Assembly (NCBI GenBank): GCA_013377075.1 | Contig: JACABD010000012.1 | Coordinates: forward strand, 1 to 33,738 | Source of the DNA: Geobacteraceae bacterium | Lineage (GTDB): Bacteria; Desulfobacterota; Desulfuromonadia; Geobacterales; DSM-12255 | Direction of reading: 5' to 3' | Length of the DNA stretch: 33,738 nucleotides | Shown here: positions 26,083 to 33,738 of the stretch, piece by piece | Layout of the letters: each line of letters begins with the position of its first letter | Numbering within the stretch: the first letter of the stretch is position 1 | Notes under the pieces: generated by a model | What the model was told of the DNA's origin: nothing | Databases searched by the model: none | Seen by the model: the letters and a program-made list of their open reading frames with translations, nothing else | Position numbers and translations under genes: made by a program

Positions 26083-27282
26083 ATGCGTAGAAGTACAAGC
26101 CTTATTACCATACTTGCTCTTTTTGTTTCAGCCTCTTTAGCTACTGCGGCTGCAAAACCTGCAAAACCGGCGGCAGTTAAACCCGCTGAAAGCAAGCCTG
26201 TTGAGAACTCACTCAAGCAGTCTGATCTTGCCCGCAAACTGGTGGATGCGCTCGGACTTGCTGAGGGGCTTCCGGAAAAGCCTGCTGAAAAAGATTATCT
26301 GCTGATACTAGGAGGAGAGAGAACCTTCAGATTCGAAGCAGAAGAGACTTTTGACCGCCAGAGCGACCTGGCAATAGTTCGTGAACTGCCGCTCTTCGGA
26401 GCTTTTTCCGGCAAAGGATGGCTGCATGCAACCACAACCCAGACTGCAGTTCACTTCAAGGTCCTCATCCCGGTTTCCGGAAAATACATTTTTAAAGTCA
26501 CTGCTAAAGGGGATAGCCAGATCTGGTCAGTTGCCGGCAAAGCGTTTCGGCAAAGTTTTGGCGATAAATTCAGCGAAACCAGTCTTGGGCAGGTATTCAT
26601 CCCGGCCGGGGAACTGGAGTTCAACGCCCTCCTCCCGCCGGATGGTGCTGTTGACTCCTTTGTCTTTGTCGCACCGGCAAATTCCCCTGTGGAGCCCCTT
26701 GCCGGGTGGGCCACCTCTGCCCCCCTGACTGCCGCAGCACTGAACGAGGTTTTTGCCTCTAGCCTTGGCATTGAATCATCTCTGCCCGATGACAGCAGCT
26801 ATACTGCAAAAACAGTTGAAGCCGCATCACTGTCCAAGATACCCCAGACAGCCCGCCTGACCGACACCCAGCTGCTTGGAAAGCCGGTTGCAGCCAATTG
26901 GCTCAGGGCTTTTCAGACTGGGGCCAACATCTCTCTGCCAATCGACATTGAATCCTTGGGCGTCTACAGGATCAGGGTCAGAGCTGTCGGCAGTGAACTG
27001 ACTGCCGGTTTTGGCAATAGAACAGTCACAAAACCGCTCACAGCCTCACTCAACTGGGTGGACCTTGGAACCTTCAGACTACCAAAAGGGACCAACAGTC
27101 TGAACCTGAAACTGCCTCCGACCGGAGGAGTTGACGTAATCGAAGTCACCAAAAAGCTGTCAAAAGCTGCTGACTACGCTGCCATTACCAAAACCGGTAT
27201 CAGCGGTGACTCCATCGTGAAGCCGGACGAACTTGAAAAAGCCGTCAAATTGCTACAGGAAATGTTTAAAGAGAAAAAGTGA
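26083..27282 (+). CDS. Secreted protein with two related beta-sandwich-like modules, unknown function
   Basis: A 399-residue protein. The start is ATG 26083 (GGAGG 7 bases upstream); an in-frame start at 26011 lies in the preceding terminator region. Residues 1-23 form a signal peptide (MRRSTSLITILALFVSASLA). A Lys/Pro/Ala spacer follows (24-45). Two similar modules can be seen: about 85-205 (VSGKYIFKVTAKGDSQIWSV ... LGQVFIPAGELEFNALLPPD ... AVDSFVF) and about 270-370 (LGVYRIRVRAVGSELTAGFG ... LGTFRLPKGTNSLNLKLPPT ... GVDVIEV). The pattern Y-x-(F/I)-(K/R)-V...LG-x-(V/F)...G...(L/F)...LPP-x-G-x-(V)-D resembles carbohydrate-binding jelly-roll modules. No catalytic residues were recognised. The stop overlaps the comEC GTG start (GTGA). 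I do not know its function. Confidence 0.75.
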   Translation: MRRSTSLITILALFVSASLATAAAKPAKPAAVKPAESKPVENSLKQSDLARKLVDALGLAEGLPEKPAEKDYLLILGGERTFRFEAEETFDRQSDLAIVRELPLFGAFSGKGWLHATTTQTAVHFKVLIPVSGKYIFKVTAKGDSQIWSVAGKAFRQSFGDKFSETSLGQVFIPAGELEFNALLPPDGAVDSFVFVAPANSPVEPLAGWATSAPLTAAALNEVFASSLGIESSLPDDSSYTAKTVEAASLSKIPQTARLTDTQLLGKPVAANWLRAFQTGANISLPIDIESLGVYRIRVRAVGSELTAGFGNRTVTKPLTASLNWVDLGTFRLPKGTNSLNLKLPPTGGVDVIEVTKKLSKAADYAAITKTGISGDSIVKPDELEKAVKLLQEMFKEKK

Positions 27283-29717
27283 TCCGCTTCTTTAAACTAC
27301 CACCCCTTCTGTTGCCGCTCTGCCTCTTCATCTTCGGCATTGCGGCAGCGGGAAGCATCGGCCTGCACATCCCGCCTCTCCTTCTATTTTTATCCTCACT
27401 GCTCACAGTAGCACTCCTCTTAACCCGGATGAATAGCGCTTTCATGGCAGCCCTGGGCCTAGCTCTGTTTGCAGCCGGCAACCTGATGATTCAGCCACTA
27501 CTGCAAAACGGCAGGGAAGCCAGGGCACTGCTGGAGCAGGTTCAGAGCTCGAAGTTAGCTGTTGAAGGAATTATTGTACGCCGCCCGGAAGCAAAAGATG
27601 GTGGCTGCAAGATAACCATAAGACCGACATCTGTTCAAACAGAAGAGAGCCTGAAGATTGACATCGGCTCCGGACTACTTCTGTTGCGGATAGGACAAGG
27701 TGGCAGCTCTTTTGCCAGCGGCGACAGAATCAGTTTTACAGGAAAATTGAAGCGGCCAAGAAACTTCGGAATGCCGTTTGAGTTCGATTCAGAGCGCTTT
27801 TACGCTCTCAAAAACATCAGTGCGACAACCTTTGTAAAGAGTGATGCCGACATCAGGCTCTTAAAAGCAGGGGAAGAGTCGAGATTTCAGCGCCATTTCG
27901 ACCTGACCGCAGCAGAGATCGGCAGATTCATAATGAACCGTTTCCCAACTGTCGAAGGTGGTGTCTTGAAGGCTCTTCTGATTGGCGACGTTTCCGATAT
28001 TCCCCAGGCAACCAAGGATCAGTACAGCCGCACAGGAGTCAACCACATCCTTTCAATATCCGGCTTTCATGTCGGCATAATCGCCCTTGCCCTCTTTCAG
28101 CTCTGGTCGTCCATTGCAAAGCTCTTCCCGACACTCCTTCTGCAGATCAACTTCAGGCGCCTTGCCCTCCTTGTCTCAATCCCGCTGATCACCTATTACA
28201 TGTTCCTCTCCGGCGCAGCCCCGGCAACAGCCCGCTCTGTAATCATGCTCTGCCTTCTGGCCCTGTCACTTCTGCTGGAGAGAGAGTCAGATTCGGTGAA
28301 CATGCTCTGTCTGGCAGCATTCGCACTTCTGCTCATCAACCCTGCATACCTTTATGATGTCTCGTTTCAGCTCTCCTTCCTTGCACTTTGGGGTCTCACA
28401 TCTCTGGCACCTGTTTTGTCAAGACCATTTGACTCACTATCACCGGGATGGATTTACAAGCTGATCATTTTTGCGACTGCTTCTACAGCCGCTGTGGCGG
28501 TCACAGTACTGCCCGTCGCCTATTACTTTCAGCAGAGTTCCCTCACCGGGATCATCAGCAATTTCTTCATAGTCCCTCTCCTTGGCTATGGCGCCGTTGT
28601 AACCGGTTTTACAGCCCTCCCCTTCATCTATATCTCGCCGATGATTGCCTGGTTTCTGCTTTACGTTGCCGCAGCTCTGACAAAAATCTCTGACCTCATC
28701 ATAGCCGCTCTTGCCCAAATACCGGTTCTCCCCCTGTTCATACCGTCTGAGCTGGAGATAGGCATTTTTCTGGCTGCCATGCTGCTAATCACCATCATCA
28801 GAAATCATCTGGCAAAATCGGCTCTACTTGTAACTGTTCCACTTTTTCTGCTCATGCTCCAGCAGCTCCCGGCTAAGGAGAGTACCTCTGCCCTGAGGAT
28901 CGATTTTTTCAGTGTCGGCCAAGGGGAATCGTCCTTGATAACATTTGCCGATGGCAAAAAAATGCTCATCGACGGTGGCGGCGCCCTCTATGAATCAGGC
29001 TGGGATATCGGCAGGCATCTCCTTTTGCCGACACTGCGGAAAATTGGGGTAAGGCGTATTGATTATCTGGTACTGACCCACTCTCATCCCGACCATATGC
29101 AAGGGGTTATTGCTGTTCTTGAAGCTCTGCCGGTGGGTGAGTTCTGGGAAAGCGGGCTGAACAGCGGCAATGAGTACAAAAAACTTCAAGAGCTTTTACA
29201 GACAAAAGGGATCCCGGTAAAAATCCTCAGCAGCGGCTTGCCACCGTTTGAGATCGCCGGAACAAGGATAAGATGCCTCCATCCGGTTGACGCTGAAAAA
29301 TCGGGTAGTGACATGAACGAGACCTCCCTGACACTTCGCTTTGAAACCGGAAGTTTTTCAGCCCTGTTTACCGGTGACATCGGCTTTGAGGCCGAAGCAC
29401 AGATTTTACGGCAAAAAGGGGATATAAGGTCAACTCTCCTTAAAGTTCCACACCACGGAAGTCGATACTCAACGGGACCGGATTTTCTCGACGCAGTAGC
29501 ACCAGAAATCGCACTGATATCCGCAGGGTTTGGCAACAGCTTTGGACTCCCATCGGTAGAGACCGTAAATCAGCTGGCAGCGAAACGAATCAGAGTTTTT
29601 CGAACTGACCTTGACGGAACCGTAACCATTAATGTGCAAAATGATTCTAAAAAGCCTGCCATCTCTACCCAAAAAGGCAAATCAATTGACAGTGGCACTA
29701 ATGTTCTGTATTTTTAG
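27279..29717 (+). CDS. comEC: ComEC/Rec2-family DNA uptake channel with metallo-beta-lactamase domain
   Basis: An 812-residue inner-membrane protein. N-terminal helices and an OB-like domain (about 60-160, ending FGMPFEFDSERFYALKNISA) come first. The Competence domain follows, with SRTGVNHILSISGFHVGIIA (about 250-265) and about eight to ten helices to residue 530. The C-terminal metallo-beta-lactamase-like domain carries VLTHSHPDHMQGV (His601, His603, Asp605, His606), FTGDIGFEAE and KVPHHGSRYSTG. ComEC carries transforming single-stranded DNA across the inner membrane, and the MBL domain is thought to be a nuclease. Length is full. The GTG start overlaps the previous stop. No other competence gene is in the window. 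Confidence 0.93.
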   Translation: MIRFFKLPPLLLPLCLFIFGIAAAGSIGLHIPPLLLFLSSLLTVALLLTRMNSAFMAALGLALFAAGNLMIQPLLQNGREARALLEQVQSSKLAVEGIIVRRPEAKDGGCKITIRPTSVQTEESLKIDIGSGLLLLRIGQGGSSFASGDRISFTGKLKRPRNFGMPFEFDSERFYALKNISATTFVKSDADIRLLKAGEESRFQRHFDLTAAEIGRFIMNRFPTVEGGVLKALLIGDVSDIPQATKDQYSRTGVNHILSISGFHVGIIALALFQLWSSIAKLFPTLLLQINFRRLALLVSIPLITYYMFLSGAAPATARSVIMLCLLALSLLLERESDSVNMLCLAAFALLLINPAYLYDVSFQLSFLALWGLTSLAPVLSRPFDSLSPGWIYKLIIFATASTAAVAVTVLPVAYYFQQSSLTGIISNFFIVPLLGYGAVVTGFTALPFIYISPMIAWFLLYVAAALTKISDLIIAALAQIPVLPLFIPSELEIGIFLAAMLLITIIRNHLAKSALLVTVPLFLLMLQQLPAKESTSALRIDFFSVGQGESSLITFADGKKMLIDGGGALYESGWDIGRHLLLPTLRKIGVRRIDYLVLTHSHPDHMQGVIAVLEALPVGEFWESGLNSGNEYKKLQELLQTKGIPVKILSSGLPPFEIAGTRIRCLHPVDAEKSGSDMNETSLTLRFETGSFSALFTGDIGFEAEAQILRQKGDIRSTLLKVPHHGSRYSTGPDFLDAVAPEIALISAGFGNSFGLPSVETVNQLAAKRIRVFRTDLDGTVTINVQNDSKKPAISTQKGKSIDSGTNVLYF

Positions 29718-29722
29718 AACGA

Positions 29723-29728
29723 TATAAT
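29723..29728 (+). promoter_or_regulatory. Possible -10 box upstream of the GGDEF gene
   Basis: A perfect TATAAT stands 38 bases before the ATG at 29767, in the 49-base gap after comEC. No matching -35 hexamer is seen at 16-18 bases, so it would need an activator or is a chance match. Confidence 0.3.
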
Positions 29729-29766
29729 ACTCGCAAAAATAATCATTTCCAGGGGCAACCGATTTG

Positions 29767-31119
29767 ATGGAAAAAATCCTGATTGTTGAAGATGATGCCT
29801 TTTTCAGAGAGATATTTTCTGATCTCCTTAGCGAAGACGGGTATCAGGTTGACACGGCATCCTCTGGGAATGAAGCGCTTAAAATGCTTGAAGCCGGTAA
29901 GTACCAGCTTGTGGTCACAGACATGGTGCTTCAGGACATCAGCGGGCTCGACATCCTCTCACGCGCAAAGCAGATGGACTCTGACATTGAGGTAATAGTT
30001 GTAACAGGTTACGGCAATATGGAGTCCGCGATCTATGCCCTTAAAAACGGCGCCCGCGATTATCTTGTCAAACCGATCAGCCATGACGAGTTCAAACATG
30101 TTGTCCGCCTCTCAATGGAACAGAGAAGACTCCTCAACGAAAACCAGGGGTTAAAGGATCAGATCCGTCTTTTCCAGACATGCCAGACAATAGCCAACTG
30201 CATCGAAATTGAAAGAATTCTCTCGCTGGTTCTTGAAGCGGCACTTAAAGAGACCGGGTCTCACCAGGGTTTCTCATGCATACGCGATGCGGGCAGGGAA
30301 CTCTTTCTTATCGACGCTAAAGGGATGACTGCTGAGGCTGCAGAAGCACTGAATGAACAGTTGAAAAAGTGCTTCAACTGGGAGGAAGAGTCTTTCTTCG
30401 AGCCGATGAGCCTGACCGTCGAACCGGGCAAGGATCTACTTCTTTTGCCGCTCAGCCACAAATCACCCATACAAGGGATCGTTGCCCTGATGAACCAGGA
30501 TAAAACTTTCCCGATAAGACTAAACATGGGGAATGTCCACTTTTTGATGGAACAGTCTGCCCTTGCACTTGACAATGCCGGAAGGTACTCCGTTGCCAAG
30601 GATCTGCTCAATATCGACGAATTGACAGGGCTCTACAACTACAGATACCTTGAAATTGCCCTTGAACGGGAAATGAAGCGGGCTGAGAGATACGGCCTCA
30701 GTATGTCGGTCATCTTCCTTGATGTTGACATGCTCAAACTGGTCAATGACACCTATGGGCACCTTGTCGGCAGCCGTGTACTCAAGGAGGTTGCCTCCGT
30801 AATCAAAAGCTCTGTCCGTGAAGTCGACATTGTCATCAGATACGGCGGTGATGAATACACCATCATCCTGATTGAGACCGGAAAACAGGGTGCGGCCATA
30901 GTCGCAGAACGTATCAGAAAAACAATCGCCAATCAGAATTTCATCCTCGGTGAAAACCTCGAAGTAAAACTCACGGCAAGTCTGGGATTTGCCTGCTATC
31001 CTGAAGACACGAAATCAAAACTCGAACTGCTGGAAATGGCTGACAGAGCCATGTATTTCGGCAAGGAGAGTGGCAAAAACACTGTCTCTCACATCTCTGA
31101 AAGCATTGAAAAACAGTAA
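29767..31119 (+). CDS. gacA: REC-GAF-GGDEF cyclic dinucleotide synthase, Hypr (cGAMP) type
   Basis: A 450-residue protein. Residues 1-120 are a receiver domain (Asp9/Asp10, phospho-acceptor Asp52 in TDMVLQD, Thr80, Lys102). About 130-275 is a GAF-like sensor region. About 283-445 is the GGDEF domain (DELTGLYNYRYLEIALERE, FLDVDMLKLVNDTYGHLVGS). The signature is GGDEY (360-364), with an I-site RxxD at Arg351-Asp354. At residue 336 there is Ser (GHLVGSR) where c-di-GMP synthases have Asp (GHxxGD). That replacement marks Hypr GGDEF enzymes, which accept ATP as well as GTP and make 3',3'-cGAMP, as shown for Geobacter GacA. The start may be ATG 29767 or TTG 29764 (AGGGG at 29751-29755). It lies 22 bases before hisS. 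Confidence 0.85.
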   Translation: MEKILIVEDDAFFREIFSDLLSEDGYQVDTASSGNEALKMLEAGKYQLVVTDMVLQDISGLDILSRAKQMDSDIEVIVVTGYGNMESAIYALKNGARDYLVKPISHDEFKHVVRLSMEQRRLLNENQGLKDQIRLFQTCQTIANCIEIERILSLVLEAALKETGSHQGFSCIRDAGRELFLIDAKGMTAEAAEALNEQLKKCFNWEEESFFEPMSLTVEPGKDLLLLPLSHKSPIQGIVALMNQDKTFPIRLNMGNVHFLMEQSALALDNAGRYSVAKDLLNIDELTGLYNYRYLEIALEREMKRAERYGLSMSVIFLDVDMLKLVNDTYGHLVGSRVLKEVASVIKSSVREVDIVIRYGGDEYTIILIETGKQGAAIVAERIRKTIANQNFILGENLEVKLTASLGFACYPEDTKSKLELLEMADRAMYFGKESGKNTVSHISESIEKQ

Positions 31120-31141
31120 AAGGCATGAAAGGTAAACTCCG

Positions 31142-32389
31142 GTGGCAATAACCGCAATCAAAGGCTTCAACGACATACTCCCCTCTGAAATCGAAAAGTG
31201 GCAGCACATTGAAAAAACAGCCAGAGATGTTTTCGGCTGCTATGGATTTTCCGAGATACGGGTTCCTATCATGGAAAAGACCGAGCTCTTTTGCCGCTCC
31301 ATCGGTGATGCCACAGATATAGTTGAAAAAGAGATGTACACCTTCACTGACAAGGGAGACAACCGGGTGACTCTCCGCCCTGAAGGGACTGCCGGTGTCA
31401 TGAGGGCATTTATCGAACACAAGCTCTATGCCGCAGACCCGGTCAGCAAGCTGTTCTACATGGGGCCGATGTTTCGCTATGAACGTCCGCAAAAAGGGCG
31501 CTACCGCCAGTTTCACCAGATAGGCGCAGAAGTTACCGGCGTTTCCGACCCGAAAGTCGATGCCCAGACCCTGACAATGCTGTCCCACTTCTTCTCGGAA
31601 CTGGGACTTGACGAGCCTTCACTTGAGATAAACTCCCTTGGCTGTCCTGAGTGCAGGCCTGCCTACCGAGAAATTCTCAAGGATTTTCTCCGCCAGAAAC
31701 TTGATACACTCTGTGAAGACTGTCAGCGACGACTCGACACTAATCCGCTGCGCGCCCTGGACTGCAAGGTGGAAAAATGCAAAGTGGCAACAGCGGATGC
31801 TCCGGCAATGCTGGAACACCTCTGCACAGCCTGTGACACTCATTTTACAGAGACCCGTAGCTACCTCGATCTCGTCTCGACCGGTTACCGGATAAACAGC
31901 CGCATGGTCAGGGGGCTTGACTACTACACCAGAACCACGTTCGAAATGATAACCGGGCTTCTCGGCTCCCAGAGCGCTGTCGCAGCTGGCGGGCGTTATG
32001 ACGGTCTCATCTCCGATCTTGGCGGCCCTTCAGTTCCCGGAATCGGCTTTGCAATGGGTGTTGAGCGGATCGCCCTTCTTCTTGACAACGCAAAGTTCCA
32101 GACATCGCCAGCACTCTTCATTGTCGCCCTTGGCGAAGAGGCTCAAAAACGGGCGTTCTGCCTCTCAACCGAGCTTCAGCGGGCAGGCGTATCCGTTGAA
32201 TTCGACTACGAAGGTAAAAGCATGAAAAGCCAGATGAGAAGGGCTGACAAGCTCTCTTGCGGCTACACACTCATCATCGGTGAATCTGAACTGGCCTCAG
32301 GAGTCGCACCTTTGAAAGAGATGAAAACCGGCAATCAATTCGTAATAGCTCTTGATTCGAAGACCATCGCACAAGAACTAAAGAGCTGA
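31142..32389 (+). CDS. hisS: Histidyl-tRNA synthetase
   Basis: A 415-residue class II aminoacyl-tRNA synthetase. It starts at GTG 31142 with the family's AITAIKGFNDILPSE. Motif 2 is in FYMGPMFRYERPQKGRYRQF HQ (FRYERPQKGRYRQFHQ), the histidine-A motifs are LVSTGYRINSRMVRGLDYY and TTFE, and GGRYDGLISDLGG precedes motif 3 (GIGFAMGVERIALLL). The C-terminal anticodon-binding domain begins near 325 (ALFIVALGEEAQKRAFCLST). Length is normal. An AAAGG box lies 9-10 bases before the GTG. Confidence 0.97.
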   Translation: MAITAIKGFNDILPSEIEKWQHIEKTARDVFGCYGFSEIRVPIMEKTELFCRSIGDATDIVEKEMYTFTDKGDNRVTLRPEGTAGVMRAFIEHKLYAADPVSKLFYMGPMFRYERPQKGRYRQFHQIGAEVTGVSDPKVDAQTLTMLSHFFSELGLDEPSLEINSLGCPECRPAYREILKDFLRQKLDTLCEDCQRRLDTNPLRALDCKVEKCKVATADAPAMLEHLCTACDTHFTETRSYLDLVSTGYRINSRMVRGLDYYTRTTFEMITGLLGSQSAVAAGGRYDGLISDLGGPSVPGIGFAMGVERIALLLDNAKFQTSPALFIVALGEEAQKRAFCLSTELQRAGVSVEFDYEGKSMKSQMRRADKLSCGYTLIIGESELASGVAPLKEMKTGNQFVIALDSKTIAQELKS

Positions 32390-32399
32390 CTGCTCTGCC

Positions 32400-33491
32400 A
32401 TGGGATCTGCACCGGCAAGAATAAGCATAATCGCAATCTTAATCCTCTGCATCAGCCTTTTGCACTATCTCACCCCTCTCCACCTCCACTACCTCCATGA
32501 TATCTTTCAGCGTTTCTACTACATCCCGATAATCCTCTCGGCCCTCTGGTTCGGCTTTCGTGGTGGGCTGGCATCAGCAATTGCGGTCAGCATCATCTAC
32601 ACCCCCCATATACTTTTTCAGTGGGGCGACCATGTCTCCATGGAGATTGAAAAATACCTGGAGATCGTTCTCTACAATATTGTCGGCGGCATAACCGGCC
32701 TACTCGCCCAGCGGGAAAAAGAGCGAAGCATCGAGTTGCAAAAAACTGCAAAAGGGCTTGAGGAGTCATATCAGAAGCTTCAACTGCAGTCGGAAAGGAT
32801 TCTCGTTGTGGAAGAACAGCTAAGGCGTGCTGAACGCCTCTCTACACTCGGCGAGATGGGTGCAGTCCTGGCTCACGAAATCCGCAATCCACTCGGCTCG
32901 ATCAGAGGGACTGCCGAAATTCTTAAGGACGACTTTCCCCCCGGATCTGCCAAGCATGAATTCATCGAGATCCAGATTAAAGAGACGGAACGACTGAACA
33001 ATGTTGTAGAAGATTTTCTCCGCATGGCGAGACAGCAGCCGCTGGAATTGAAGGAGTGTTCCATTGCTGAAGAGCTGCGGACAATATTCAGACTTGCGGA
33101 AAACCAGGCCAAAACAGCCGGAGTCAGGATTGTGCCTGCCTTTACAGCTGATGGTCTCCCTATAAAAGGGGATGGTGAAAAGCTCAGACAGGCATTTCTC
33201 AACATAATGATAAATGCCATCCAGGCGACTCCGCCAGACGGCAGTGTAACAATTGCACTTGAGAGAAGTGACTCAGGGGTTGCGATTACCTTTAGTGATA
33301 GTGGCATCGGCATCGCAACAGAGGAGCTTGAGAAGATTTTCGAGCCGTTCTACACGACAAAGAGCGATGGCACCGGTCTTGGGCTGGCCATCACCAGGAA
33401 AATCATCGAAGGCCACGGCGGCAGGATAGATATATGCAGTGAAAAAGGCAAAGGAACACAGGTTTGCATAAGATTGCCGGGAGCGAAATGA
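32400..33491 (+). CDS. Membrane-bound sensor histidine kinase (NtrB/AtoS-like)
   Basis: A 363-residue kinase. Residues about 8-102 contain three to four transmembrane helices with very little periplasmic loop (IIAILILCISLLHYL, FYYIPIILSALWFGFRGGLA, VLYNIVGGITGLLAQ). A coiled-coil linker covers about 104-145. The HisKA H-box is VLAHEIRNPLGSIRGTAEIL with His159. The ATPase domain has the N-box around Asn272 (INAIQATP), G1 DSGIGI (300-305) and G2 GTGLGLAI (324-331). The signal is probably sensed in or at the membrane; no PAS or HAMP domain is seen. The RBS is weak and lies just after a small hairpin (32382-32396) over the hisS stop. Its own stop overlaps the next start as ATGA, so the pair with the following response regulator is certain. 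Confidence 0.92.
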   Translation: MGSAPARISIIAILILCISLLHYLTPLHLHYLHDIFQRFYYIPIILSALWFGFRGGLASAIAVSIIYTPHILFQWGDHVSMEIEKYLEIVLYNIVGGITGLLAQREKERSIELQKTAKGLEESYQKLQLQSERILVVEEQLRRAERLSTLGEMGAVLAHEIRNPLGSIRGTAEILKDDFPPGSAKHEFIEIQIKETERLNNVVEDFLRMARQQPLELKECSIAEELRTIFRLAENQAKTAGVRIVPAFTADGLPIKGDGEKLRQAFLNIMINAIQATPPDGSVTIALERSDSGVAITFSDSGIGIATEELEKIFEPFYTTKSDGTGLGLAITRKIIEGHGGRIDICSEKGKGTQVCIRLPGAK

Positions 33492-33738
33492 GCCATAAAA
33501 TCCTCATAATTGATGATGACGCTTCGCTACGACGTGTACTTGAGTACAATCTCCATGAGGCCGGCTATGAAGTCACAGCCGCGGCTTCAGGAGAGGAAGG
33601 GCTCTACTTTCTGAAAAGTGAGCCCTACACGCTTGTCATTTCTGATATGAAAATGCCCGGCATGGATGGCATGGAGCTTCTTAAAAGGGTTAAAGAGCTG
33701 TACCCCGAAACACTCGTTATCATCATCACAGCTTTCGG
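33488..33738 (+). CDS. Response regulator, NtrC-like (partial, 3' end outside window)
   Basis: The first 83 residues are present. They form most of a receiver domain: acid pocket in KILIIDDDASLRRVL (Asp9-11), phospho-acceptor Asp53 in ISDMKMPGMDGMELL, and the conserved Thr81 in VIIITAF just before the window ends. It overlaps the kinase stop by four bases (ATGA) and is that kinase's cognate partner. The kinase type suggests a sigma-54-activating NtrC-family regulator, but the output domain is not visible. Confidence 0.88.
   Translation, partial: MSHKILIIDDDASLRRVLEYNLHEAGYEVTAAASGEEGLYFLKSEPYTLVISDMKMPGMDGMELLKRVKELYPETLVIIITAF

Overview
The window reads as chromosomal backbone of a Geobacter-like member of the Desulfuromonadota (inference). 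The grounds are gene content and order: a periplasmic cytochrome with twelve CxxCH haem sites in four c7-type repeats, a four-subunit 2-oxoacid:ferredoxin oxidoreductase (korDABC), an IclR regulator beside a probable DUF485 acetate-permease partner and next to yebC-ruvCAB, an MglA-like GTPase, and a REC-GGDEF protein of the Hypr (cGAMP-forming) type beside hisS. No insertion sequence, prophage, CRISPR array or rRNA is visible. Genes are tightly packed, with many 4-base ATGA or GTGA overlaps and several GTG or TTG starts.

Layout. 1-931 (minus): start of a probable DUF485 gene, then an IclR regulator. 1274-4848 (plus): yebC-ruvC-ruvA-ruvB-hda, combining translation/regulation, Holliday-junction processing and control of replication initiation. 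4964-5257 (plus): a small secreted dockerin-like protein. 5277-24715: a nearly 20 kb stretch, all on the minus strand. In transcription order it holds (a) nadC, birA, coaX, an EF-G-like factor, a SPOR protein, a HEAT-like protein, an MglA-like GTPase, tlyA, a HIT protein and a DUF4124 protein, closed by a hairpin; (b) korDABC; (c) tRNA-Cys with its own promoter and terminator; (d) tgt, yajC, secD, secF and a membrane TPR protein; (e) a strong terminator that directly abuts the recJ ribosome-binding site, then recJ and a cation-efflux gene. 24931-33738 (plus): the dodecahaem cytochrome with promoter and terminator, a secreted two-module beta-sandwich-like protein coupled to comEC, the REC-GAF-GGDEF enzyme, hisS, a membrane histidine kinase and the start of its response regulator.

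How the parts fit. The kor complex, the cytochrome and the cyclic dinucleotide enzyme suit an anaerobic respirer that oxidises acetate through the TCA cycle and passes electrons outward. The most interesting point is the GGDEF protein at 29767-31119. It has Ser where c-di-GMP synthases carry Asp (VNDTYGHLVGSR) and a GGDEY signature, which matches the Hypr GGDEF class known from Geobacter GacA, a 3',3'-cGAMP synthase linked to extracellular electron transfer. Other points worth a second look are the SPOR/HEAT-like/MglA-like trio with a divergent switch II, the unknown protein between the cytochrome and comEC, the terminator fused to the recJ RBS, a nested hairpin between yajC and secD, and a stand-alone dockerin-like protein.
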